Below, piece after piece: positions 35,830 through 43,409 of a stretch of DNA of 64,000 bases (position 1 is its first letter; the number at the start of each line of letters is the position of its first letter). Under the pieces are notes generated by a model. It saw only the letters and a program-made list of their open reading frames with translations, did not search any database and was not told the DNA's origin. Source of the DNA: Herbidospora galbida (GTDB lineage: Bacteria > Actinomycetota > Actinomycetes > Streptosporangiales > Streptosporangiaceae); assembly GCF_005233835.1 (NCBI RefSeq), contig NZ_SZQA01000001.1, positions 62,001 through 126,000 of the forward strand, written 5' to 3'. Both the position numbers and the translations under genes were made by a program.

Positions 35830-36192
35830 TCAGGCTGTGTGGTTGGCGATGACGAGTTCGGCGACGAGGCCATCCCGCAACGCGAACCGGTAGTCGAGTT
35901 CGGCGACGCCACCCGGGAAGGTGCCCTCGAGCCGCACGGTCACCACCCAGTGGGCGTCATCGACGCGGCGAGCGCCGATCTGTTCGGTCGTGTACTCGAA
36001 CTCGGACCCGGCGTCCCGCAGGAACGCGTGGACCTCTTCTCGGCCCCGGAAGGTCTCGCCCTGGTCGACGACCACCGCGTCCTCGGTGAGGAACGACGAG
36101 GCGGTGTCGGCGTCGTGGACGACGTGGGCGGCGAAGAACTCGCGCACGGTGGTCGGGAGCAGATCGGACGGAAGATCGGTGTGCTGTGTCAT
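35830..36192 (-). CDS. SnoaL-like (NTF2-fold) protein
   Basis: 120 residues. The NTF2-like pattern is visible: an N-terminal helix ([20 protein letters not shown]), [20 protein letters not shown] and the curved sheet ending [15 protein letters not shown]. Such proteins include polyketide cyclases, isomerases and binding proteins. The ATG lies six bases after a -10-like CACGGT, so the transcript is probably leaderless. First gene of the SnoaL-SDR unit, divergent from merR. Confidence 0.78.
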   Translation of the reverse strand: MTQHTDLPSDLLPTTVREFFAAHVVHDADTASSFLTEDAVVVDQGETFRGREEVHAFLRDAGSEFEYTTEQIGARRVDDAHWVVTVRLEGTFPGGVAELDYRFALRDGLVAELVIANHTA

Positions 36193-36198
36193 GAGCCC

Positions 36199-36229
36199 AC
36201 CGTGCGACCTCACGGTGCGGGAGGGTCAA
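36199..36229 (-). promoter_or_regulatory. MerR-type promoter for the SnoaL-SDR unit
   Basis: On the minus strand TTGACC (36229-36224), 19-bp spacer, weak CACGGT (36204-36199), then six bases to the ATG at 36192. The over-long spacer with CCTCCC...GTGAGG half-sites is the hallmark of MerR-controlled promoters. Confidence 0.55.
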
Positions 36230-36233
36230 GCCC

Positions 36234-36264
36234 TGGACTCTCCCCCTGGGAGAGGGTCCAGAAT
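36234..36264 (+). promoter_or_regulatory. MerR-type promoter for merR
   Basis: TGGACT (36234-36239), 19-bp spacer containing CTCTCCC-CCT-GGGAGAG (36238-36254), CAGAAT (36259-36264), then six bases to the GTG at 36271. It suits MerR-mediated autoregulation and a leaderless mRNA. Confidence 0.6.
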
Positions 36265-36270
36265 GTGGGG

Positions 36271-37065
36271 GTGCTGACCATCGGGGAGTTCTCGCGGCTG
36301 ACCCACTTGAGCGTGCGGACACTGCGTCGGTATCACGAGGCGGCCCTGCTGGAACCCGCCGTGGTGGACGAGATCACCGGTTACCGCTACTACGGCGTCG
36401 ACCAGATCCCGACCGCGCAGGTCATCCACCGGCTCCGCGAACTCGACGTCCCCCTGAGCGATGTTCAGCGAATCCTGCGGACCCCCGACCCCGGTGTCCG
36501 GGCGGCCCTGGTCGCGGACCACCTGCAACGCCTCGAGGACGAGCTCGACCGCACCAGGGCCGCAGTCGTGTCGCTGCGGCGCCTGCTCCGGCCCGACCCC
36601 GCGCCGATCGACGTCGAGCTGCGTGCGCAGCCCGCCCGGACCGTCGCGGCGGTGGAGGCCGTAGTCAGAGGTCGCGACGTCGCGACCTGGTATGCAGGCG
36701 CGATGGCCGAACTGGAGGCGGCCGTCGGCGCCGCCGCGACCGGACCGCCGGGCGGCTGCTACGACAACGTCCTCTTCGAACAAGAGCGCGGTCACGCGCT
36801 CGTCTACCTACCGACCGCTGCGCCACCTTGCACCGGACGCGTGCACCCCGCAACTCTCCCGGCCGCGGAACTGGCCGTCACCACCCACGTCGGCGAGCAC
36901 GACGGCATCGAGGTCACGTACGGCGCACTCGGGACCTGGGTGGTGGAGAACGCGATGTCGGTGGCCGGGCCGGTGCGGGAGGTCTACGTCGTCGGCCCTC
37001 GTGACACAAGCGATCCCGCAGCGTGGCGCACCGAGATCGGCTGGCCGGTCTTTCGCGTCACCTGA
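36271..37065 (+). CDS. MerR-family regulator with GyrI-like effector domain
   Basis: 264 residues from GTG. The N-terminal MerR domain is clear (LTIGEFSRLTHLSVRTLRRY, HEAALLEPAVVDEITGYRYY), followed by the linker helix (LVADHLQRLEDELDRTRAAV). The C-terminal half (IDVELRAQPARTVAAVEAVV ... VTYGALGTWVVENAMSVAGP) looks like a GyrI/SOUL-type small-molecule-binding domain, as in BmrR-like regulators. It is divergent from the SnoaL-SDR unit; both promoters have the 19-bp MerR spacing. Confidence 0.88.
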   Translation: MLTIGEFSRLTHLSVRTLRRYHEAALLEPAVVDEITGYRYYGVDQIPTAQVIHRLRELDVPLSDVQRILRTPDPGVRAALVADHLQRLEDELDRTRAAVVSLRRLLRPDPAPIDVELRAQPARTVAAVEAVVRGRDVATWYAGAMAELEAAVGAAATGPPGGCYDNVLFEQERGHALVYLPTAAPPCTGRVHPATLPAAELAVTTHVGEHDGIEVTYGALGTWVVENAMSVAGPVREVYVVGPRDTSDPAAWRTEIGWPVFRVT

Positions 37066-37089
37066 AGCGAACAGTTGTGGGACTGCGTT

Positions 37090-37435
37090 GTGATTGACGT
37101 CCGTTCACGTACAAGATCACCGCGCCGGGGGCCTCCCGGGGGATGATGGGCGCGGACAAGGCCTACTCCTCCACGGGCAACCGCGCTTACCCGCGCCCAC
37201 GCCGGATCACCGCGGTCATTCCGAGAAGAGCGACCAGCAGGCCAACCGGAAGAGGAAGGGTTCAGCCGGTGGGCGGCCGGTCGGTTTCGACCCGAACCTG
37301 TATCGGTAGCGCAACACCGTCGAACGCTGCTTCCAGAAGATCAAGACTTGGCGCGGGTTAGCCACCCGCTACGACAAATCCCCCGAAAGCTATGAGGCCG
37401 GGCTGCACCTTCGAGGCTCGATCATATCCGCCGCA
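37090..37435 (+). pseudogene. IS5-family transposase remnant A
   Basis: Across frames: MGADKAYSSTGNRAYPR, RRITAVI, EKSDQQANRKRKGSAGGRPV, GFDPNLY then a TAG, RNTVERCFQKIKTWRGLATRYDK. This is the C-terminal half of an IS5-type transposase containing the last catalytic Glu region, with several disruptions. Confidence 0.65.
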
Positions 37436-37436
37436 T

Positions 37437-37656
37437 GGCCCGCGCCCTTCAGATCCGCCCGCTGATCGCCCGCCGAAGCACACCGCACGGCTCCGGCCTG
37501 GGCAAACAGCGCTGGGTCGTCGAGCAGACCTTCGCGTTGCTGCACGCTTTCCGGCGATTACGGATCCGTTGGGAAGCCCGGGCGGACATCCACGAGGCCT
37601 TCCTCAAACTGGCCTGCGCCCTCATCTGCTGGCGACGACTCAACTCATTTTGTTAG
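37437..37656 (+). pseudogene. IS5-family transposase remnant B
   Basis: Reads IARRSTPHGSGLGKQRWVVE, QTFALLHAFRRLRIRWEARA and FLKLACALICWRRLNSF to a stop: the C-terminus of a different IS5-group transposase, joined end to end with remnant A. Confidence 0.7.
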
Positions 37657-37865
37657 GAGCTCTAAGCGTGTTCTGCCGTGACGCTTGGGAGGAGCGGACA
37701 CCTGGAGTGGAAAAGTTGGCCCAAGTGTCGTGGTGACCAGGTGGCCGATCGTCTTTCAAGTGAGGCTTGGCTCTGCCGACCTGCGCGAACAGCGGCCGAG
37801 GCCTCGTCCACTCACGCTCCTGTAGGAGCACGAAGGATCCACTCAGTGGAGGAAGAGGGCACATC

Positions 37866-38261
37866 ATGAATCCGACGTTGAACACGATCGACATCGTGGT
37901 CTCCGACATGGCGGCGTCCGTGGAGTTCTACGCCCGCCTCGGGCTCGACTTCAAGCTCGACCCCCACTCCCCCGAGCACGCCGGTTGCGATCTGCCCAAC
38001 GGGCTGCACCTCATGCTCGACACCGAGTCCTTCCGCACCCCGTTCCTGCCCGGGTGGAAGGCCCCGGTCGGCGGCCCGCGCACCCTGCTGTGCTTCCAGT
38101 TCGAAATCCCGGCCGAGGTCGACACCGCCTACGCGGAGCTGACCGGTGCCGGATACAAGGGCTTGGCCGAGCCGTTCGACGCCTTCTGGGGTCATCGGTA
38201 CGCCACCATCGCCGACCCCGACGGCAACGGCGTCGACCTCTACGCGACGCTGCCGGCCTGA
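37866..38261 (+). CDS. VOC-family (glyoxalase/bleomycin-resistance-like) protein
   Basis: 131 residues, a single VOC module pair: IDIVVSDMAASVEFYARLGL at the start and ATIADPDGNGVDLYATLPA at the end, with GLHLMLDTE in the middle. Such proteins bind divalent metals and act on small molecules; substrate unknown. It is the first gene before the DGPF-domain gene and the ECF42 sigma factor, all within a tight run, and VOC proteins are frequent ECF42 companions. Confidence 0.85.
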   Translation: MNPTLNTIDIVVSDMAASVEFYARLGLDFKLDPHSPEHAGCDLPNGLHLMLDTESFRTPFLPGWKAPVGGPRTLLCFQFEIPAEVDTAYAELTGAGYKGLAEPFDAFWGHRYATIADPDGNGVDLYATLPA

Positions 38262-38292
38262 CGAGACCGACCAGGGTAAGGGGGGAGCCGAA

Positions 38293-38634
38293 GTGAAGTA
38301 CGTCCTGATGTTCGTGGAGACCGAAGAGTTCGCCAAGGAACTGGAGACGATGGGCGATCCGGAGCGGGAGAACGCCTACGCGGCCGTCGGCCGCTGGTTC
38401 GCCGAACACGGAAGCAAGATCACCCACCACGCGCATCTGGCGCCGGTGCACACCGCCACCACCATGCGGCTGCGGCGCGGTGAGGAGCCGGTGGTGACCG
38501 ACGGCCCGTTCGTGGAGGGCAAGGAAGTGGTCAGCGGGTTCGCCGAAGTGGAGGTCGCCGACCTCGACGAGGCCCTGAAGATAGCCAGGTCGTGGCCCGC
38601 CTGCCCGATCGTGGAGATCCGCCCCGTCTCGTGA
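38293..38634 (+). CDS. YCII/DGPF-domain protein
   Basis: 113 residues from GTG. The DGPF motif is explicit (VVTDGPFVEGKEVVSGF), along with the opening KYVLMFVETEEF and the ending EVEVADLDEALKIARSWPAC. Proteins of this kind are the signature partner of ECF42 sigma factors. Its stop overlaps the sigma-factor start (GTGA), so translation is coupled. Biochemical role unknown. Confidence 0.88.
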   Translation: MKYVLMFVETEEFAKELETMGDPERENAYAAVGRWFAEHGSKITHHAHLAPVHTATTMRLRRGEEPVVTDGPFVEGKEVVSGFAEVEVADLDEALKIARSWPACPIVEIRPVS

Positions 38635-39845
38635 CCGCTTCGAACTCCGGACCGAACTCCGAACAGGCGCTGGCCCACGTGGTGCGCGACCACGCGGGCC
38701 GGCTCGCCGCGTCTCTGGTCTCGCTGCTGGGCGATTTCTCGGCAGCGGAGGATCTCGTCCAGGACGCCGTCGAGACGGCGCTGCGGCGGTGGCCGGTGGA
38801 GGAGGTGCCGGAGCGTCCGGACGCGTGGTTGTTCACCGTGGCCCGCAGGCGCGGGCTCGACGTGCTGCGCCGCGAGACGAACTACCGCGCCAAGCTGGCC
38901 CAGATGACCTGGGTCGAGCCGTCTCAGAGGGACGACCGGCTGCGGCTGATCTTCACCTGCTGCCACCCGGCGTTGTCCCGCGCGGCCCAGATCGCGCTCA
39001 CACTGCGGGTGGTGTGCGGGCTGAGCACGGCGCAGATCGCCGCGGCGTTCGTCGTCCCCGAGACCACGGTGGCCCAGCGGCTGACCCGGGCCAAACGGAA
39101 GATCACCGAGGCGGGCATCCCCTACCGGATCCCTGACGTCGACGACCTGCCCGCACGGCTCGACGGCGCGCTCGCCGTCATCTACCTGCTGTTCAACGAG
39201 GGTTACCTGTCGAGCAGCGGCGTCCATGCGCAGGCGCGTGACCTCGTCGACGACGCCGAATATCTGGCGAGCCTGCTGGCCGGGCTCATGCCGGACGAGC
39301 CCGAGGTGGCCGGGCTGCTGGCGCTCATCCGGCTTCACCGGGCTCGTGGGGCGGCCCGGTTCGACGACCGCGAGCAGCTCGTGCTGCTGGCTGACCAGGA
39401 CCGCACCCTGTGGGACCACGAGGCGATCGGCGCGGCGACCGCGCTGCTGGTGCGCGCCGCCCGCGCTCACCGTCGGCCGGGGCCCTACCAGCTACAGGCG
39501 GCGATCGCCGCCTGCCATGCCGAGGCCGAGAGCTTCGAGAGCACCGACTGGCCCCAGATCGTGGTCCTGTACGACATGCTGCTGCATCTGGCGCCCTCGC
39601 CGATCACCAGGCTGCACCGGGCGATCGCGTTGCGATACGCCTCCAGCCCGGGGGCGGCGCTGGACGAGCTCAAGGATCTCGACCGGGTATTGGAGAATTA
39701 TCTGCTTCTGCACGCCACCCGCGCCGACCTGTTGCGGGCGGTGGGCCGGAACGCGGAGGCCAGGGAGTGCGATGAGCGGGCGCTGGCACTGACCGCCAAC
39801 CCCGCTCAGCAGGCACTGCTGGAAGAGCGGCTGAGCTGGAGCTGA
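38631..39845 (+). CDS. ECF42-group RNA polymerase sigma factor with TPR-like C-terminus
   Basis: 404 residues. Region 2 (LLGDFSAAEDLVQDAVETAL) and region 4 (ALTLRVVCGLSTAQIAAAFV, VPETTVAQRLTRAKRKI) are followed by a long extension. The extension begins YRIPDVDDLPARLDGALAVI, YLLFNEGYLSSSG and continues as TPR-like helices (QLQAAIAACHAEAES ... LYDMLLHLAPSPITRLHRAI). This architecture, without an anti-sigma factor, defines ECF42. DGPF genes lie on both sides, one coupled and one convergent. Confidence 0.92.
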   Translation: MTASNSGPNSEQALAHVVRDHAGRLAASLVSLLGDFSAAEDLVQDAVETALRRWPVEEVPERPDAWLFTVARRRGLDVLRRETNYRAKLAQMTWVEPSQRDDRLRLIFTCCHPALSRAAQIALTLRVVCGLSTAQIAAAFVVPETTVAQRLTRAKRKITEAGIPYRIPDVDDLPARLDGALAVIYLLFNEGYLSSSGVHAQARDLVDDAEYLASLLAGLMPDEPEVAGLLALIRLHRARGAARFDDREQLVLLADQDRTLWDHEAIGAATALLVRAARAHRRPGPYQLQAAIAACHAEAESFESTDWPQIVVLYDMLLHLAPSPITRLHRAIALRYASSPGAALDELKDLDRVLENYLLLHATRADLLRAVGRNAEARECDERALALTANPAQQALLEERLSWS

Positions 39846-39850
39846 CGGGC

Positions 39851-40177
39851 TCACGTGGCCGGACGGATCTCCACGACCGGGCAGGCCGGCCAGGATCTGG
39901 CCAGCCGCAGGGCCTCGTCGAGGTCGGCGACCTCCACCTCGATGTAGCCGCTGAACGTTTCGGGGCCGTCGCCGGCGGGCCCGTCGACGATCGCGTCGAG
40001 CCGGATGGTGGTGGCGGTGTGGGGGTGCTTCAACCGGGTCTGATGGGTGATCTTTTCGGCGTGTTCGGCTAACCACCGTCCGACCGCCTCGTAGGCGACG
40101 TCCTGTTCCGTGGCGCCCTTGGCTCGCATCTCGCTGACGTAGGAATCGGTTTCGAAGAACATCAGGACGTATTTCAT
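39851..40177 (-). CDS. YCII/DGPF-like domain protein
   Basis: 108 residues, paralogous to the product at 38293: KYVLMFFETDSYVSEMRAKG, EAVGRWLAEHAEKITHQTRL and EVEVADLDEALRLARSWPAC. The DGPF loop is altered to DGPAGDGPETFSGY. It is convergent with the sigma-factor gene (5 bp apart). It is probably a second member of the ECF42 regulon. Confidence 0.82.
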   Translation of the reverse strand: MKYVLMFFETDSYVSEMRAKGATEQDVAYEAVGRWLAEHAEKITHQTRLKHPHTATTIRLDAIVDGPAGDGPETFSGYIEVEVADLDEALRLARSWPACPVVEIRPAT

Positions 40178-40264
40178 GACATGTCCTCCCCTGTCGGCGT
40201 TTCCGGCCTTCATGGGGAAGACGATCGGGAACCGGTCCGATACGACATCGGCGGAGATTTCCCT

Positions 40265-41380
40265 CTATCGCTGAGTGAGCAGGGCGGCGGCGTGGTCGAT
40301 TTCCGCTCCGGTCGTCCATCGGCCGAGGGACAGGCGGATCGCGGCCAGGGCTCGGTCGCGGTCGAGACCCATCGCGGTGAGCACCGCGGACGGCTCCGGA
40401 TCTCCGGTGTGGCAGGCAGATCCGGTCGCGGCCACCAGCTCGGGAAGGCCCGCGAGCAGATCACGGCCGACGACACCGGGAAGGCTGACATTGAGTGTGC
40501 CGGGCAGGCGGTGGTCGGGATGGCCGTTCAGCTGGACCTCGCCGAGCCGGTTGTGCAGGCGGTCGCGGAGTTCGACGATCCGGGCGGCTTCGACGTCGAG
40601 ACTCTCGCTCGCGAGGCGGGCGGCTTCTCCGAGGGCCACGGCGAAGGCGACGTTCTCGGTCCCGGATCGGCGGCCGTCTTCCTGTCCGCCACCGGAAATG
40701 AGCGGTTCGAGGGTGAGGCCGCGGCGGACGTACAGGGCGCCGATGCCTTTCGGGGCATACAGCTTGTGGCCCGCGATGGTGAGCAGGTCGACGCCCAGGT
40801 CGGTGACCGACACCGGGATCTTGCCGACGGCCTGGGCGGCGTCGGTGTGGAACAGGGCGCCGTGCTCGCGGGCGATCGCGGCGAGTTCGGCGACGGGCTG
40901 GATGGTGCCGGTCTCGCCGTTGGCGAGCATGACCGACACCAGGCGGGTCTGGGGGGTGAGGGTCCGGCGCAATTCGGCCGGCTCGACCAGCCCGAACCGG
41001 TCGACGGAGAGCAGGGTCACCCGGACGCCGGCGCGTTCCAGGGCGGCGCAGGTGCGCAGCACCGCCGGATGCTCGGTGACCTGAGTGATCAGGTGATCGT
41101 CCGGGGCGAGGGCCGGGCCGCGCAGCGCGAGGACGTCGGATTCCGAGCCGCCGCTGGTGAAGACGATCTCACCGGGCTCGGCGCCGATCAGCTCCGCCAC
41201 GTGGCCGCGGGCCTCGTGGAGGGCCCGGCGGGGCGCCTCGGCGTAGGCGCCCGTGGTCGAGGGGTTGCCGAAGTGCGTTTCGATGTACGGCCGGGCCGCC
41301 TCCGCCACCCGGGGGTCGACCGGGGTGGTGGCGTTGTGGTCGAGGTAGACGACGTCGTCGCGGAGGCCCGGCGGTCTCAT
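40265..41380 (-). CDS. Cysteine desulfurase (NifS/IscS-type)
   Basis: 371 residues. Motifs: YLDHNATTPVDPRV at the N-terminus, TSGGSESDVLALRG, HTDAAQAVGKIPV, the PLP lysine in TIAGHKLYAPKGIGALYV, SGGGQEDGRRSGTENV, and the catalytic cysteine loop TGSACHTGDPEPS near residue 325. It removes sulfur from cysteine as an enzyme-bound persulfide, and such enzymes can also handle selenocysteine. It is coupled (ATGA) behind an ArsR-rhodanese gene, so the pair probably hands persulfide sulfur between them. The catalytic Cys codon is TGC. Confidence 0.9.
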   Translation of the reverse strand: MRPPGLRDDVVYLDHNATTPVDPRVAEAARPYIETHFGNPSTTGAYAEAPRRALHEARGHVAELIGAEPGEIVFTSGGSESDVLALRGPALAPDDHLITQVTEHPAVLRTCAALERAGVRVTLLSVDRFGLVEPAELRRTLTPQTRLVSVMLANGETGTIQPVAELAAIAREHGALFHTDAAQAVGKIPVSVTDLGVDLLTIAGHKLYAPKGIGALYVRRGLTLEPLISGGGQEDGRRSGTENVAFAVALGEAARLASESLDVEAARIVELRDRLHNRLGEVQLNGHPDHRLPGTLNVSLPGVVGRDLLAGLPELVAATGSACHTGDPEPSAVLTAMGLDRDRALAAIRLSLGRWTTGAEIDHAAALLTQR

Positions 41381-42036
41381 GAGGCGATCGGCAGTCCCTC
41401 GGCGTGCCACTGCGGCCAGCCGTCGACCAGGAGGCGGGCGTCGAACCCGGCCGAGCGCAGCAGCCGCACGGCCTCCGGCGCCATCACGCAGAACCGGCCG
41501 CGGCAGTAGGCCACGATGAGGCTGGTCTTCGGCAGCTCGGTCAGCCGGGCGGCGACCTGGTCGTGCGGGATGGACAGCGCGCCCGCGATGTGACCGGCGG
41601 CGTACTCCTCGGCGGGGCGCACGTCGACCACGACGACCTCGCCCCGGGCGATCAGCTCGGTCAGTTCGCCGCGCCCGACCGGCTCCAGGACGGAGACGTC
41701 GCCCAGGTAGTCACGGGCCGCCTTCTCGGCGTCAGGCAAGGTCTCGGTCGCCAGGGCCTTCAGGGTTTCGACGAAGTCGTGCACCGACGGGTCGGCCAGC
41801 CGATAGAAGATCTTGACCCCGGACCGTCTCGTCTTCAGCAACCCGGCGTGCTGCAGCACCTTGAGCTGGGCGGAGGTGTTGCTGAGCTTCCACCCGCAGG
41901 AGGTGGCCAAATCGTCGACGCTGCGCTCCCCTTGAGCCAGCACGTCGATCAGTTCCAGCCGCAGAGGGTTGGCCAGAGCCTTGCCCATGCGCGCGAACTG
42001 TTCGTACAGCAGCAGCTTGCGTTCGCGGTCGCTCAT
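41377..42036 (-). CDS. ArsR-type regulator fused to rhodanese domain
   Basis: 219 residues. Residues 1-100 form an ArsR winged helix (ERSVDDLATSCGWKLSNTSA, QLKVLQHAGLLKTRRSGVKI). Residues 115-215 are a rhodanese with the active-site loop YCRGRFCVMAPEAVRLL. A Cys in the recognition region (ATSCGW) plus the rhodanese Cys suggests sensing of reactive sulfur or selenium, which is inference. It is divergent from the persulfide-dioxygenase/rhodanese gene with an AT-rich 56-bp gap, and coupled to the desulfurase gene. Confidence 0.9.
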   Translation of the reverse strand: MSDRERKLLLYEQFARMGKALANPLRLELIDVLAQGERSVDDLATSCGWKLSNTSAQLKVLQHAGLLKTRRSGVKIFYRLADPSVHDFVETLKALATETLPDAEKAARDYLGDVSVLEPVGRGELTELIARGEVVVVDVRPAEEYAAGHIAGALSIPHDQVAARLTELPKTSLIVAYCRGRFCVMAPEAVRLLRSAGFDARLLVDGWPQWHAEGLPIAS

Positions 42037-42092
42037 CTATAATCCTCCAAATACTTATGGAATATCGTAACAGCCGTCCGGGAGGTAGCACA

Positions 42093-43409
42093 GTGGACAC
42101 GAACATCATCCCGCTCGTGGACGAAGGGCTCGGCAACACCGCCTACCTCACCGACCTGGGCGACGGCCGCGCTCTGGCCGTCGACGCCTCACGTGACCTT
42201 CGGCAGCTCAGGGCAGCCGCCGAACGCCGGGGGCTGAAGATCGCCTACGCGGCGGAGACCCACCTGCACGCCGACTTCCTGTCGGGAGCCCGCCAGCTCG
42301 CCGCCGACGACGGGGCGACGATCCTCGCCTCGGCCGAGGGGGGACGCGAGTTTCCCCATGTGGGTCTGCGCGATGAGGAGGAGGTCGACCTCGGCGGGCC
42401 GACGCTCCGGGTTCTGACCACTCCGGGGCACACGCTGGAACACATCGTGTACGTGCTCCTCGACGGCGACCGGCCACTCGGCGTCTTCACCGGAGGCTCC
42501 CTGATCGTCGGCTCTGCCGCACGGACCGACCTGGTCGACCCCGACCGGACGATCGAACTCGCCCACGCCCAGTACGCGTCGTTACGCCGCCTCACCACAC
42601 TGCCCGACGAGACCCACGTCTGGCCCACCCACGGAGCGGGTTCCTTCTGCTCGGCGCCTCCCGGAGCCGAGCGCACCTCCACGATCGGCGCCGAGAAGCA
42701 GGCCAACGCCTTACTCCGCTCACCCGATCCAGCCGCCTTCGCCGAACGCCTGCTCGCCGGGATGGGTTCACATCCGTCCTACTTCGCCGACCTGCCCGAG
42801 GTGAACCGGACGGGCCCGGCCGTGGTGGCCGGACGGCCGCCGCTGGGCCTCGTCGACCTCGCGACCGTGGCCCGTGCGGGCGGGGTCGTGGTCGACGTGC
42901 GGCCGGTGCTCGACTTCGCGCGCGGGCACGTGCCGGGATCGGTCTCCATCCCGCTGCGCGGTCAGTTCGCCACGTGGCTGGGCTGGACGGTGCCCGCCGG
43001 AACCCCGGTGGCGTTCGTGCGCAACGCGGCGCAGGACGCCGACGAGATCGTGTGGCAGGCACTCAAGGTCGGATACGACACCATTCTGGGCGAGGTGGCC
43101 GGCGACCGGCAGGCGACGGTCGACGTGATCGGGCCCGCCGAAGTAGGCGCCGGCCAGGTGATCGACGTGCGTCAGGAGTCGGAGTTCGAGACCGGTCACC
43201 TGCCGGGGGCGCGCAACGTGGAACTCGGCCGGATCGAGACGCTCCCTCCGGGCGGTGAACCCCTCGTGGTGATGTGCGGTCACGGCGAGCGTGCCGCGAC
43301 GGCCGCCAGCCTGCTGATGCGGGCTGGCCACCGGAACGTGCGCATCCTGTCGGGTGGGCCGGGTGACTGGTCCCGGCTGACCGGTCTGACCCTGGAGCGC
43401 GGCCGATGA
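42093..43409 (+). CDS. Persulfide dioxygenase-like MBL fold fused to two rhodanese domains
   Basis: 438 residues from GTG behind GGGAGGT. The N-terminal metallo-beta-lactamase fold has ETHLHADFLSGARQLA, TPGHTLEHIVYVL and WPTHGAGSFC, as in ETHE1/CstB persulfide dioxygenases. A first rhodanese (VVDVRPVLDFARGHVPGSVS) lacks a catalytic Cys; the second (VIDVRQESEFETGHLPGARN) has the active loop MCGHGERAAT. It would oxidise low-molecular-weight persulfides to sulfite and transfer sulfane sulfur. The stop overlaps the MFS start (ATGA), suggesting export of a product such as sulfite. Confidence 0.9.
   Translation: MDTNIIPLVDEGLGNTAYLTDLGDGRALAVDASRDLRQLRAAAERRGLKIAYAAETHLHADFLSGARQLAADDGATILASAEGGREFPHVGLRDEEEVDLGGPTLRVLTTPGHTLEHIVYVLLDGDRPLGVFTGGSLIVGSAARTDLVDPDRTIELAHAQYASLRRLTTLPDETHVWPTHGAGSFCSAPPGAERTSTIGAEKQANALLRSPDPAAFAERLLAGMGSHPSYFADLPEVNRTGPAVVAGRPPLGLVDLATVARAGGVVVDVRPVLDFARGHVPGSVSIPLRGQFATWLGWTVPAGTPVAFVRNAAQDADEIVWQALKVGYDTILGEVAGDRQATVDVIGPAEVGAGQVIDVRQESEFETGHLPGARNVELGRIETLPPGGEPLVVMCGHGERAATAASLLMRAGHRNVRILSGGPGDWSRLTGLTLERGR

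Noticed and set aside
37700-37865. An ECF42-type promoter (TGTCGT ... CGATC) before the VOC gene
   Set aside because: Spacing of about 14 bp and imperfect boxes were not convincing, so it was left out of the features.
42037-42092. Another copy of the shared 18-bp operator between the ArsR-rhodanese and MBL genes
   Set aside because: The region is AT-rich (around ATACTTATGGAATATC) but lacks the ACT...AGT ends and core order of the motif.
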